A stretch of 33,000 nucleotides of DNA, from assembly GCF_001463705.1 (NCBI RefSeq), contig NZ_BBWH01000007.1, positions 1-33,000 on the forward strand. The letters run 5' to 3'. A model generated the notes under the pieces. The model did no database searches and had not been told where the DNA came from. It worked only from the letters and a program-made list of their open reading frames with translations. This DNA is from Aureimonas sp. AU12. Its GTDB lineage: Bacteria; Pseudomonadota; Alphaproteobacteria; Rhizobiales; Rhizobiaceae. Below, piece after piece: positions 19,135 through 27,265 of this stretch (its first letter is position 1; each line of letters opens with the position of its first letter). Made by a program: the position numbers and the translations under genes.

Positions 19135-19277
19135 CAGCCTTCTGACGGCGCGAAGCGGGGCGCAAACCGCCCGCCCTCCAAGCAACCGGCCGAGCCCGTG
19201 CCATTTCGAGACAGTTGAACTGGCATGCGCCTTGCTGCGGTATCGTTGACAAAACGTTAACGCGCCGGAGGCTCCCC

Positions 19278-20228
19278 GTGACGCCGCACCCTTCCGTCCT
19301 TCTGACCGCCGCCCTTCTGGCCCTGTCGGCGCCCGCCGAGGCGCGAGACTTCCTCGCCGATGGCGGCGGGATCCAGTCCCGCACGATCGTTCGAACGCCC
19401 TATGGCCGGGTCGCCGTCGAAGCCCCCTCGATCAGCGGCTTCGCGTTCGACGACCACACGCGCAGTTTCCTGCGCGACGGCGGCAGCATCCGTAGCGAGC
19501 GGCCGCGCCCGATCGTCCGCGAGAGCCATGGCGGTAGGTTCGAACGGATCAGCGGCTCGGTCTCGCGCATGAGGGCGGGCCCGGTCGAGGCCTTCGATCG
19601 CGACACCCTCACCTACGGAACCTCCGGCCCCGTCTCCAGCCCGTCCGTGATCTACATCGGCACGCCGCCGAACGAGGGTCCCGATGCGCTGGCCGACCAG
19701 CCGGGCGTGCGGCGTGAGGGCGGAGCCAAGATCATTGATGTCGCCTCCGCGCGGCTGGATCGCCGGCCCTACGGCAAGGACGGGCTCGACATCGTCTATT
19801 CCGGCGCAACCAAGATCATCCGGGTCTCGCCCGACTTCCGCCGCGCGGCGACGGCCGAAGCGCAGAAGGACGACGTCGCCCTGGCGCCTCCCGCCAATGC
19901 GACGCGCTTCTCGCGGCTGACGCCGGCCGAACAGGCGATGACCGTCTATCCCGATGACGGGGCGGCCGGCGACGACGCCCTTCTGCAGGCCCCTGCCCCG
20001 ACCTCGCCGCCGATTCCCGCGGATCGCCCGCAGGCGTCGGTCGCGGCGCCGGTGGATGCCTCGCCTGCCGCGAACGAGGCGACGCCGTCGGCCGAGCCGA
20101 CCGGGTTCGAGCCGTGGACGCCCGAGTGGCTGCGCGACTGCGTCGCCCGCTACCCCGGTTTCGACGCCTCGCTCGGCACCTACACCGACGAGAGCGGACG
20201 CCGCCGGTTCTGCACCGGCGAGCCTTGA
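19278..20228 (+). CDS. Exported protein with BA14K-like C-terminal end
   Basis: The product is 316 aa from the GTG at 19278, chosen because GGAGG lies 6 bases before it and because a signal peptide (TPHPSVLLTAALLALSAPAE then A) begins there. The mature N-terminal part contains DFLADGGGIQSR and, about 40 residues later, SFLRDGGSIRSE, an internal repeat. A middle segment has RPYGKDGLDIVYSGATKIIR. A Pro/Ala-rich linker follows (about 235-275), then a C-terminal WLRDCVARYPGFDASLGTYT and GRRRFC. That end matches the pattern of the BA14K domain of Brucella and relatives (C-x-x-RY-x-x-x-(D)-x-x-x-x-TY-x-x-x-x-GR-x-x-x-C). BA14K proteins are small immunoreactive or lectin-like proteins. The N-terminal two thirds match nothing I know. 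Confidence 0.75.
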   Translation: MTPHPSVLLTAALLALSAPAEARDFLADGGGIQSRTIVRTPYGRVAVEAPSISGFAFDDHTRSFLRDGGSIRSERPRPIVRESHGGRFERISGSVSRMRAGPVEAFDRDTLTYGTSGPVSSPSVIYIGTPPNEGPDALADQPGVRREGGAKIIDVASARLDRRPYGKDGLDIVYSGATKIIRVSPDFRRAATAEAQKDDVALAPPANATRFSRLTPAEQAMTVYPDDGAAGDDALLQAPAPTSPPIPADRPQASVAAPVDASPAANEATPSAEPTGFEPWTPEWLRDCVARYPGFDASLGTYTDESGRRRFCTGEP

Positions 20229-20250
20229 GCGCTTCGAAGGCGACTAGACC

Positions 20251-20892
20251 TCAGACGAGAAACGGGTTGGTGCGGCGCTCGACGCCGAGGCGGCTGCCTG
20301 GCCCATGACCGCAGATGAAGCCGACGTCATCGCCGAGCGGCAGGATCTTGGTGCGGATGGAGGCCAGAAGCGTGGCGTGATCGCCGCCGGGCAGGTCGGT
20401 GCGCCCGATCGATCCCGCGAAGAGCACGTCGCCGGCATGAAGGAACTGCGCCGCCCGCTGGAAGAACACGACATGGCCCGGCGAATGACCGGGTGCGTGC
20501 AGCACCTCGAACGCATGTGTGCCGATCTGGAGCGTTTCGCCCTCCGCGAGCCACCGATCGGGCACGCAGTTGCGAACCGCACCCTCCAGCCCGAACATGC
20601 GGGCCTGATCCTCGAGCCGCGACAGGAGCATCGCGTCGGCCTTGTGCGGCCCGACGATCTCGGCGCCGATCGCATCCCTTAGATCCATCGCGCCGCCGGC
20701 ATGGTCGATATGGCCGTGCGTCAGCCAGATGGCCTCGACAGCGATGCCGAGGCGGTCGATGGCGGCGAGGATGCGCTCGACGTCGCCGCCGGGATCTACC
20801 ACCACGCCCTCCTTCGAGGTGTCGTCGAAGAGGATGCAGCAGTTCTGCTGGAACGGGGTGACGGGCACGATCTCGGCGGACAGTCGGGTCAA
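20251..20892 (-). CDS. Metallo-beta-lactamase-fold hydrolase (glyoxalase II-like)
   Basis: The product is 213 aa from a TTG at 20890-20892 with GGGAG upstream. A longer frame from 20976 would run through the ilvE terminator at 20957-20989, so I reject it. The zinc site is LTHGHIDHAGG (THxHxDH), with further ligands in HAPGHSPGH, HAGDVLFAGSIGRTDLPGGD and CGHGPGS. This short form, with the GSIGRTDLPGGD loop, belongs to the YcbL-like group related to glyoxalase II. Such enzymes hydrolyse thioesters such as S-lactoylglutathione, though many have unknown substrates. It follows ilvE on the same strand but is separated by a terminator, so it is probably expressed on its own. Confidence 0.9.
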   Translation of the reverse strand: MTRLSAEIVPVTPFQQNCCILFDDTSKEGVVVDPGGDVERILAAIDRLGIAVEAIWLTHGHIDHAGGAMDLRDAIGAEIVGPHKADAMLLSRLEDQARMFGLEGAVRNCVPDRWLAEGETLQIGTHAFEVLHAPGHSPGHVVFFQRAAQFLHAGDVLFAGSIGRTDLPGGDHATLLASIRTKILPLGDDVGFICGHGPGSRLGVERRTNPFLV

Positions 20893-20956
20893 GCGGCGGC
20901 TCCCGGATGAAGGCAGTGGCGCCGCGGCGGGATCGCCCGGCGCGTTCCGTCTGACG

Positions 20957-20989
20957 AAAAAAGCCCGGCGCCGCAAGCGGAACCGGGCT
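20957..20989 (-). terminator. Intrinsic terminator of ilvE
   Basis: On the minus strand AGCCCGG (complement of 20983-20989) pairs with CCGGGCT (complement of 20962-20968), with a GC-rich loop, followed by TTTTTT (complement of 20957-20962). It lies 23 bases past the ilvE stop codon. Confidence 0.85.
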
Positions 20990-21012
20990 GATCGATCTCG
21001 GCGGCGACGGGC

Positions 21013-21903
21013 CTATTCGGCGGCGAGACGCTTCGGCGTGACTTCGGCCATGTAATCCTCGACGAGGCGACGGGTGATGTCGCCCGGCTGGAACTGGTAG
21101 GGCCCGACTTCGGCCACCGGCGTCACCTCGGCGGCGGTGCCGCAGAGGAAGCATTCGGTGAAATCCGACAGTTCGTCCGGCAGGATCGTCCGCACGACGA
21201 CTTCGTAGCCACGCCGCTTGGCGAGATCGATGACGGTGCGTCGGGTGATGCCGTCGAGGAAGCAGTCGGGATCGGGCGTATGAATGACGCCGTCCCTGAC
21301 GAAGAAGACGTTGGCGCCGGTCGCCTCGGCCACATGACCGCGCCAGTCGAGCATCAGCGCGTCGGCATAGCCCTTGGCCTCGGCGGCATGTTTCGAAATG
21401 GTACAGATCATGTAGAGGCCGCTGGCCTTGGCCTTCGACGGCGCGGTGCGCGGATCGGGCCGGCAATAGTCGGCGATGTCGAGACGGATGCCCTTCATCC
21501 GCTGCTCGGGATCGAAGTAGCTCGGCCACTGCCAGATTGCGATCGCAACGTTGATCCGGTTCTTCTGAGCCGAAACACCCATCGATTCCGAGCCGCGCCA
21601 GGCGATCGGGCGCACATAGGCGTCGGTAAAGCCCTGGCGGCGCAGAAGCTCGTTGCAGGCCGCGTCGATCTCGGCGGCGCCGTACGGCAGGTCGAAGCCG
21701 AGGATCTTGCCGGACGCGATCAGGCGTTCGGTGTGCTCGCGCAGCTTGAAGATCTCGCCGCCATAGGCGCGCTCGCCCTCGAACACCGACGAGCCGTAAT
21801 GCAGCCCGTGGGTCAGCACGTGAATCTTGGCATCCTTCCAGTCCAGGAATTCGCCGTTGAACCAGATCTGGCCATCCAGCTGGTCGAAGGGAACGGTGCT
21901 CAT
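21013..21903 (-). CDS. ilvE: Branched-chain amino acid aminotransferase
   Basis: The product is 296 aa, from the ATG at 21901-21903 (starts MSTVPFDQLDGQIWFNGEFL). Class IV pyridoxal-phosphate aminotransferase motifs are HVLTHGLHYGSSVFEGERAY, YVRPIAWRGSESMG, the PLP-lysine segment CTISKHAAEAKGYADALMLD and EATGANVFFVRDG, and ECFLCGTAAEVTPVAEVG. It swaps amino groups between leucine, isoleucine or valine and 2-oxoglutarate, and so serves both synthesis and the first step of leucine breakdown. The liu operon in the same window handles the later steps, but nothing shows co-regulation. It is divergent from the MarR-type gene at 22184; the 280-base gap holds the candidate operator at 22161-22175. 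Confidence 0.96.
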   Translation of the reverse strand: MSTVPFDQLDGQIWFNGEFLDWKDAKIHVLTHGLHYGSSVFEGERAYGGEIFKLREHTERLIASGKILGFDLPYGAAEIDAACNELLRRQGFTDAYVRPIAWRGSESMGVSAQKNRINVAIAIWQWPSYFDPEQRMKGIRLDIADYCRPDPRTAPSKAKASGLYMICTISKHAAEAKGYADALMLDWRGHVAEATGANVFFVRDGVIHTPDPDCFLDGITRRTVIDLAKRRGYEVVVRTILPDELSDFTECFLCGTAAEVTPVAEVGPYQFQPGDITRRLVEDYMAEVTPKRLAAE

Positions 21904-22160
21904 CGTGGTTCTCGCGCCCCTTCGAGGAGGCGCCCTTTCCAATTGGTCCGGCGCGCCCGACCCGGCGGCGCATTCCGGCCTCCCACGCGCCCGGGTACGA
22001 CGGACAACCCGCCATCGGTCCGAACGATGCGGCAGGCTTTGGCTGAAATTGCGGCATCAATCATGCAGAACGGGTCGGCGAAGATGCCGGGATGACGGCG
22101 ATCCCGGCTGTCGGACTGTTCCAACCGGTGTGCATCGGTGTAACAATGGAGGGCATATAC

Positions 22161-22175
22161 GTCAACAGTGCTGAC
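22161..22175. promoter_or_regulatory. Candidate MarR operator
   Basis: GTCAACAGTGCTGAC reads the same as its reverse complement at 12 of 15 positions (GTCA-CA-TG-TGAC). It ends 8 bases before the start codon of the MarR-family gene, where autorepression would be expected. Confidence 0.4.
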
Positions 22176-22183
22176 CTATTTCC

Positions 22184-22726
22184 ATGGATATGCGTTTGAG
22201 CGATTCGGCTGCGACCCCCGGTTCGGACATCGTCCGAGAGCCACTGCCGACGCGCGGCGAGCTGGATTTCCGGCTGATCGAGCTGTTCTTCTTCGCCTAC
22301 CGCGAGTTCACCGCCGACGCGGACTCGATCCTCGAGCGCTACGGCTTCGGGCGGGCGCACCATCGCATCCTGCACTTCGTCAACCGCGCGCCGGGCATGA
22401 CCATCGCCGACATTCTCGAACTCCTGCAGATAACCAAGCAGTCGCTTTCGCGTGTCCTGCGCCAGCTCGTCGACGAGGGGTTCATCGTTCAGGTGCAGGG
22501 CGAGGACGACCGGCGGCAGCGCCGGCTCTATCCGACGGAAAAGGGCCGCACTTTGACGCTTGAACTGTCGCGCGCCCAGGGACGCCGCATCGATGCGGCC
22601 TTCAAGGCGGCGGCGCTGCCCGACCCCGGCCTCGTCAACGACTTCCTTCTTGAGATGGGAATCGACCGTCGGGCGACGCGGGACTGGTTCGCCAAGCAGG
22701 GCATCGGCAAGGAGACTGACGCGTGA
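22184..22726 (+). CDS. petP: MarR-family regulator, PetP-like
   Basis: The product is 180 aa from the ATG at 22184 (a second ATG is at 22190); the ribosome-binding site is poor. A winged-helix domain is seen: YGFGRAHHRILHFVNRAPGM, TIADILELLQITKQSLSRVL, RQLVDEGFIVQVQGEDDRRQ and RRLYPTEKGRTLTLELSRAQ. The gene overlaps the following response regulator by 4 bases. The pair matches the PetP-PetR arrangement described in Rhodobacter capsulatus, where these genes lie upstream of the cytochrome bc1 operon and PetR is needed for growth. The symbol is used by analogy. The ligand is unknown. Confidence 0.88.
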   Translation: MDMRLSDSAATPGSDIVREPLPTRGELDFRLIELFFFAYREFTADADSILERYGFGRAHHRILHFVNRAPGMTIADILELLQITKQSLSRVLRQLVDEGFIVQVQGEDDRRQRRLYPTEKGRTLTLELSRAQGRRIDAAFKAAALPDPGLVNDFLLEMGIDRRATRDWFAKQGIGKETDA

Positions 22727-23454
22727 CGGCCATGACGGACACCGCGACCCCGGCACCGCGCCCGGCACCGCTCGACGACGATGCGCCGCACCTTCTGGTG
22801 GTGGACGACGACCGCCGCATCCGCAGCCTCCTGTCGCGCTTCCTGACCGAGCGCCGGTTCCGCGTCTCCGTCGCCGCCGACGCCGCCGAAGCGCGCCGCA
22901 TCCTCGGCGGTCTCGACTTCGATCTTCTCGTCGTCGACGTGATGATGCCCGGCGAGAGCGGGCTCGATTTCGTGCGCTCGATCTCGCCGCTGCGCGACAT
23001 CCCCATCCTGATGCTGACGGCGCGCTCGGAGACGAACGACCGCATCCTCGGGCTGGAGGCGGGTGCCGAGGACTATCTCGCCAAGCCCTTTGACCCGCGC
23101 GAACTCCTGCTGCGCATCAACAACATCCTGAAGCGCGGCGGCACCCAGCCGATCCAGAAGGTCGAGCACGTGCGCTTCGGCCCGTTCAGCTTCTCGCTGT
23201 CGCGCAAGGAGCTGAAACGCGGGGCCGAGATCATCCGCCTGACCGAGCGCGAGCAGGAGATCATGGCGCAATTCGCCGCCAAGGCCGGCGAGACGATCCA
23301 GCGGCAGGATCTCCTCGGCGGCGAAGCCGAGGTGGGCGAGCGCACGGTGGACGTCCAGATCAACCGGCTGCGCCGCAAGGTCGAGAGCGATCCCGCCAAT
23401 CCGCTCTGGCTGCAGACGGTGCGCGGCATCGGCTACCGTCTGAACGTCGATTGA
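22723..23454 (+). CDS. petR: OmpR-family response regulator, PetR-like
   Basis: The product is 243 aa. I prefer GTG at 22723, since AGGAG lies 8 bases upstream and the start overlaps the MarR stop; ATG at 22732 is the alternative. The receiver domain has LLVVDDDRRIRSLL, phosphoacceptor Asp72 (VVDVMMPGESG), Thr99 (LTARSE) and Lys121 (YLAKPFDP). The C-terminal winged-helix has IRLTEREQEIMAQFAAKAGE, GERTVDVQINRLRRKVESDP and LQTVRGIGYRLNVD. It is almost certainly partnered with the histidine kinase 22 bases downstream. A long acidic/proline tail precedes the receiver (PAPRPAPLDDDAP). Confidence 0.94.
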   Translation: MTAMTDTATPAPRPAPLDDDAPHLLVVDDDRRIRSLLSRFLTERRFRVSVAADAAEARRILGGLDFDLLVVDVMMPGESGLDFVRSISPLRDIPILMLTARSETNDRILGLEAGAEDYLAKPFDPRELLLRINNILKRGGTQPIQKVEHVRFGPFSFSLSRKELKRGAEIIRLTEREQEIMAQFAAKAGETIQRQDLLGGEAEVGERTVDVQINRLRRKVESDPANPLWLQTVRGIGYRLNVD

Positions 23455-23476
23455 CGGCGCGCCCCCTCCCGCGGCC

Positions 23477-24907
23477 ATGAGCCTTCTCGATCGCATCTCG
23501 CCCGCCCGGCTGACCGGATCCGCCGCGATCCGCGCCATCTCGAACGCGTTGCGCAAGCCGCGCATCTGGCGCGGGCCGCTGCGCCACGTGCCGCGCTACA
23601 TCGCGCGCCGCACGCCCAAGGGCCTCTACGCCCGCTCGCTCATCATCATCATCGCGCCGATGGTCCTCCTGCAGTCGGTGGTGGCCTTCGTCTTCATGGA
23701 GCGCCACTGGCAGACGGTGACGCAGCGCCTCTCAACCGCCGTGGTGCAGGACATCGCCGCCGTCATCGACGTGCTCGACACCTATCCGCAGGATCCCAGC
23801 TTCCTCAACATCAACCGCATCGCCCGCGAGCGGCTGGGCCTGAACGTCCTCGTGCTGCCGTCCGAGCCCCTGCCAGCGCCGGCCGCCAAGCCCTTCTTCA
23901 ACATTCTCGACGGCATTCTGTCGGAGGAGATCCGCCGGCAGATCAACCGACCGTTCTGGATCGACACGGTCGGCGAATCGCGCATTGTCGAGATCCGCAT
24001 CCAGTTGCCCGAGCACGTGCTGCGCGTCTTCGCGCCGCGCAATTCGGCCTATGCGTCGAACACGCACATCTTCCTCCTCTGGATGGTCGGCACCTCGCTC
24101 GTCCTCCTGCTCATCGCCATCCTGTTCCTGCGCAACCAGATCCGCCCGATCCAGAAGCTGGCGCAGGCGGCCGAGGGCTTCGGCCGCGGCCAGCCGCTGC
24201 CGCCGGACTTTCGCGTGCGCGGCGCCTCAGAGGTGCGGCGCGCCTCGCTCGCGTTCATTCAGATGCGCGACCGAATCGAGCGCCAGATCGAGCAGCGCAC
24301 GCAGATGCTCAACGGCGTCAGCCACGACCTGCGCACGGTGCTGACGCGCTTCCGGCTGCAGCTTGCCCTCCTCGAGGACGGCGAGGACCGCCGCGAGCTG
24401 GAGCACGACGTCGACGAGATGGGGCGCATGCTGGAAGGCTATCTCGCCTTCGCCAAGGGCGAGGCCGGCGAGGATGTCGGCGAGTTCGACCTCGAGCGGG
24501 TCTTCGCCAAGTTCGCCGCCGAAGCCGCGCTCAAGGGCTGCACGATCGAGACCGACGTCGTCGACGATCCGCTCATCACCGTGCGGCCGGACGGGTTCCT
24601 CCGCCTCATCACCAACCTCGTCGCCAACGCCATGCGCCACGGCCGCCACATCCGCCTGACGGCGCGCCGCGACGGGCGCTGGCTGACGGTGACGGTGGAA
24701 GATGATGGGCCCGGCATTCCCGCCTCGCAGCGCGAGGACGTGTTCAAGCCCTTCGTGCGCCTCGACGAGGCCCGCAACATCGACGCGGGCGGCACCGGCC
24801 TCGGACTGGCGATCGCGCGCGACATCGCGCGCAGTCACGGCGGCGATATTCTCCTCTCCGAGTCCGATCTCGGCGGGTTGAAGGCGATGATCCGCGTTCC
24901 CGCCTGA
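23477..24907 (+). CDS. EnvZ-like sensor histidine kinase
   Basis: The product is 476 aa. It has an N-terminal cytoplasmic stretch of about 50 residues, a first membrane segment at about 53-75, a periplasmic domain to about 197, a second membrane segment at 198-219, and a HAMP linker to about 275. The kinase core has the H-box NGVSHDLRTVLTRFRLQLAL with His283, N-box RLITNLVANAMRHG, DDGPGIP and GGTGLGLAIARDIARSHGGD. The canonical Pro of HDLRTP is Val here, as in many alphaproteobacterial kinases of this type (usually Ile). No good ribosome-binding site precedes the ATG; it may depend on translation of the upstream gene. Partner of the response regulator at 22723; signal unknown. Confidence 0.92.
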   Translation: MSLLDRISPARLTGSAAIRAISNALRKPRIWRGPLRHVPRYIARRTPKGLYARSLIIIIAPMVLLQSVVAFVFMERHWQTVTQRLSTAVVQDIAAVIDVLDTYPQDPSFLNINRIARERLGLNVLVLPSEPLPAPAAKPFFNILDGILSEEIRRQINRPFWIDTVGESRIVEIRIQLPEHVLRVFAPRNSAYASNTHIFLLWMVGTSLVLLLIAILFLRNQIRPIQKLAQAAEGFGRGQPLPPDFRVRGASEVRRASLAFIQMRDRIERQIEQRTQMLNGVSHDLRTVLTRFRLQLALLEDGEDRRELEHDVDEMGRMLEGYLAFAKGEAGEDVGEFDLERVFAKFAAEAALKGCTIETDVVDDPLITVRPDGFLRLITNLVANAMRHGRHIRLTARRDGRWLTVTVEDDGPGIPASQREDVFKPFVRLDEARNIDAGGTGLGLAIARDIARSHGGDILLSESDLGGLKAMIRVPA

Positions 24908-25014
24908 CGCTCGGCGTGATCCGGGCGAAGGGCGTGAACGCTGCGTCCGCCTTGCCGGAGGGCGCACGGACGACATGTCCGGCGTCACCCGAACGAACAC
25001 CGGATCATAGTCTC

Positions 25015-26031
25015 ATGCGCGCCGTCGCCTTCAAGACCCCCCTTCCCGTTTCCGATCCCGCCTCGCTGATCGACATCGAGCTGCCACGCCCCGAGCCGAC
25101 GGGGCGCGACATCCTCGTCGAGATCCGCGCCATCTCCGTCAATCCGGTGGACACGAAGGTGCGCGGCGGCGCCATCCCGCTTGAGGGCGAACACAAGGTG
25201 ATCGGCTGGGACGCGGCCGGCATCGTCGTCGGCGCAGGGCCGGAGGCGACGCTGTTCAAGGCCGGCGACGCCGTGTTCTATTCCGGCGAGTTGCTGCGGC
25301 CGGGTTCGAACGCCGAATTCCAGCTGGTGGACGAGCGGCTGGTCGGCCGCAAGCCCGCCAGCATCGGGTTCGCGGATGCCGCGGCCCTGCCGCTCACCGG
25401 CGTCACCGCTTGGGAAACATTGTTTGACCGGCTCGACGTGACGCATCGCCGGCCCGCCGGCGCGGCGAACGCGATCCTCGTCATCGGCGGCGCCGGCGGC
25501 GTGGCGTCGCTGGCGATCCAACTTGCCAAGGCGCTGACCGACCTGACGGTGATCGCCACGGCCTCACGGCCGGAGACGCGGGACTGGGTGCTGGCGCAGG
25601 GCGCCGACCATGTCGTCGACCACTCCCGGCCGATGGCAGAGCAGGTCGCAGCGCTCGGCCTCGGCGCGCCCGCCTTCGTCTTCTCGACCACCCACACCGA
25701 CACGCACCTGCCGGAGATCGCCGAACTGATTGCGCCGCAGGGCCGCCTTGCCCTCATCGACGATCCCGAGACGTTCGACATCGTGCCGTTGAAGACGAAG
25801 GCGATCTCGGTGCATTGGGAGCTGATGTTCACCCGCCCGCTCTTCCGCACCGCCGACATGGGCGAGCAGGGGCGCATTCTCGGCGAGATCGCCGATCTCG
25901 TGGACGCCGGCCGCATCCGATCCACCGCCGCGCAGAACTTCGGCACGATCAATGCCGCCAACCTGCGCCGGGCTCACGAACTCAGCGAGAGCGGCCGGGC
26001 GATGGGCAAGATCGTGCTGGAAGGCTTTTAA
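25015..26031 (+). CDS. Zinc-less alcohol dehydrogenase/quinone oxidoreductase family protein
   Basis: The product is 338 aa from the ATG at 25015 (MRAVAFKTPLPVSDPASLID); the frame is open further upstream to 24916 without support. It is a medium-chain dehydrogenase/reductase with a GroES-like part (SVNPVDTKVRGGAIPLEGEH, GWDAAGIVVGAG) and a Rossmann domain (LVIGGAGGVASLAIQLAKAL). There is no cysteine or usual zinc-ligand set, so despite the zinc-type family name it should act without zinc, like quinone oxidoreductases. It reduces an unknown quinone or enone with NADPH. Monocistronic, convergent with the csaA operon, with a shared terminator-like hairpin at 26038-26065. Confidence 0.88.
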   Translation: MRAVAFKTPLPVSDPASLIDIELPRPEPTGRDILVEIRAISVNPVDTKVRGGAIPLEGEHKVIGWDAAGIVVGAGPEATLFKAGDAVFYSGELLRPGSNAEFQLVDERLVGRKPASIGFADAAALPLTGVTAWETLFDRLDVTHRRPAGAANAILVIGGAGGVASLAIQLAKALTDLTVIATASRPETRDWVLAQGADHVVDHSRPMAEQVAALGLGAPAFVFSTTHTDTHLPEIAELIAPQGRLALIDDPETFDIVPLKTKAISVHWELMFTRPLFRTADMGEQGRILGEIADLVDAGRIRSTAAQNFGTINAANLRRAHELSESGRAMGKIVLEGF

Positions 26032-26037
26032 ACATAG

Positions 26038-26065
26038 GCGGGGCGGCCTTCACGGGCAGCCCCGC
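26038..26065. terminator. Bidirectional terminator-like hairpin
   Basis: GCGGGGC (26038-26044) pairs with GCCCCGC (26059-26065). It fills the 38-base gap between two convergent genes. T-runs are poor. Confidence 0.5.
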
Positions 26066-26069
26066 TTCG

Positions 26070-26432
26070 TCAGAACAAACGGCCGCCGTTCGGAACGGGA
26101 TGGCTGAGTGCGGCGAGGACGACGTTGCCTGCCGCGTCGGGAAAGCCCAGCGTCAAAACCTCGGAGCGCATCGGGCCGATCTGGCGCGGCGGGAAGTTGA
26201 CCACCGCCATGACCTGACGGCCCACCAGGTCTTCCAGCGAATGACGAACGGTAATCTGCGCCGAGGATTTCTTGATGCCGATCGCCTCGCCGAAGTCGAT
26301 CGTCAGACGGAAGGCCGGCTTGCGGGCTTCCGGAAAGGGCTCGGCGGCGAGGATCGTGCCGACGCGGATGTCGACCTTCATGAAATCGTCGAAGGCGATG
26401 ACGGGTGCGGGCGCGACCTCGTCGGCGCTCAT
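26070..26432 (-). CDS. csaA: CsaA-type tRNA-binding domain protein
   Basis: The product is 120 aa, a single tRNA-binding (EMAP-II-like OB) domain: FDDFMKVDIRVGTILAAEPF, PEARKPAFRLTIDFGEAIGI, KKSSAQITVRHSLEDLVGRQ and VMAVVNFPPRQIGPMRSEVL. CsaA was described as a chaperone helping protein export in Bacillus, with tRNA-binding ability. The start codon overlaps the proC stop (ATGA), so it is the third gene of ybjN-proC-csaA. The functional link to proline synthesis is unclear. Confidence 0.93.
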   Translation of the reverse strand: MSADEVAPAPVIAFDDFMKVDIRVGTILAAEPFPEARKPAFRLTIDFGEAIGIKKSSAQITVRHSLEDLVGRQVMAVVNFPPRQIGPMRSEVLTLGFPDAAGNVVLAALSHPVPNGGRLF

Positions 26433-27265
26433 GCCTCGCCTCGCGAGAGTTCCTCGGCCCGGCGCTTGGCGGCCGCGACCGCATGGCGCATCAGCTCCTT
26501 CAACCCGCCATCGTCGACGGACAGGACCTTCAACGCGGCCTCCGTGGTGCCCTTCGGCGAGGTGACGTTGCGCCGAAGCTGCGCGGGCTCTTCCTCAGAG
26601 CGGATCATCAACTCGCCCGCACCGGCCACGGTGTGCCGGGCAAGACGCATGGCGAGCGCAGGCTCCAGGCCTGCCGCAACGCCGGCTTCCGCCAGGGCCT
26701 CGGCCAGCAGGAACACGTAGGCCGGGCCGCTACCGGACACCGCGGTGATCATGTCGATCTCCGCTTCCGTATGCACCCACTCGACCGGCCCGCTCGCCTT
26801 GAGAAGCGCCGTCGTCGTGGCGCGAAGCGTGCCGCCGACGAGGTCGTTGCCGTACGCCCCCGTGATGCCGCGTCCGATCAAAGCCGGCGTGTTGGGCATC
26901 GCCCGAACCACCGGACGCCGGCCGAGCCGGGCTTCGAGGAAGGCGACGGTGATGCCGGCCGCGACCGAGATTACCAGCGTGTCGCGCGTCATCGCCGCCC
27001 GCAGCGGGCCGACCGCCTCGTCCATCATCTGCGGCTTGACCGCGAGGATGACGATGTCCTGCGGCTCGGCCGGGATGGCTGCAGCGTGACGCACGCCCTT
27101 TTCGAAGAGCGGCGCCAACGCCTCGGAGGGACGCGGATCCACCACGATGACGCTTGCGGGGTCGAGACCGTCCGCAATCCAGCCGCGCAGCATCGCGCCG
27201 CCCATGTTGCCGCCGCCCAGAAGCAGGAGGCGACCGACGCTGGCGGACTGCCCGACCCCGGGCAT
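26429..27265 (-). CDS. proC: Pyrroline-5-carboxylate reductase
   Basis: The product is 278 aa. The NAD(P) site is near the N terminus, RLLLLGGGNMGGAMLRGW, followed by ILAVKPQMMDEAV, SVAAGITVAFLEARLG and RAMPNTPALIGRGITG. The catalytic signature is ITAVSGSGPAYVFLLAEALA, with the dimer-domain motif RRNVTSPKGTTEAALKVL. It reduces pyrroline-5-carboxylate to proline, the last biosynthetic step. The start shares one base with the ybjN stop, and its stop overlaps csaA, so the three are translated together. Confidence 0.97.
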   Translation of the reverse strand: MPGVGQSASVGRLLLLGGGNMGGAMLRGWIADGLDPASVIVVDPRPSEALAPLFEKGVRHAAAIPAEPQDIVILAVKPQMMDEAVGPLRAAMTRDTLVISVAAGITVAFLEARLGRRPVVRAMPNTPALIGRGITGAYGNDLVGGTLRATTTALLKASGPVEWVHTEAEIDMITAVSGSGPAYVFLLAEALAEAGVAAGLEPALAMRLARHTVAGAGELMIRSEEEPAQLRRNVTSPKGTTEAALKVLSVDDGGLKELMRHAVAAAKRRAEELSRGEA

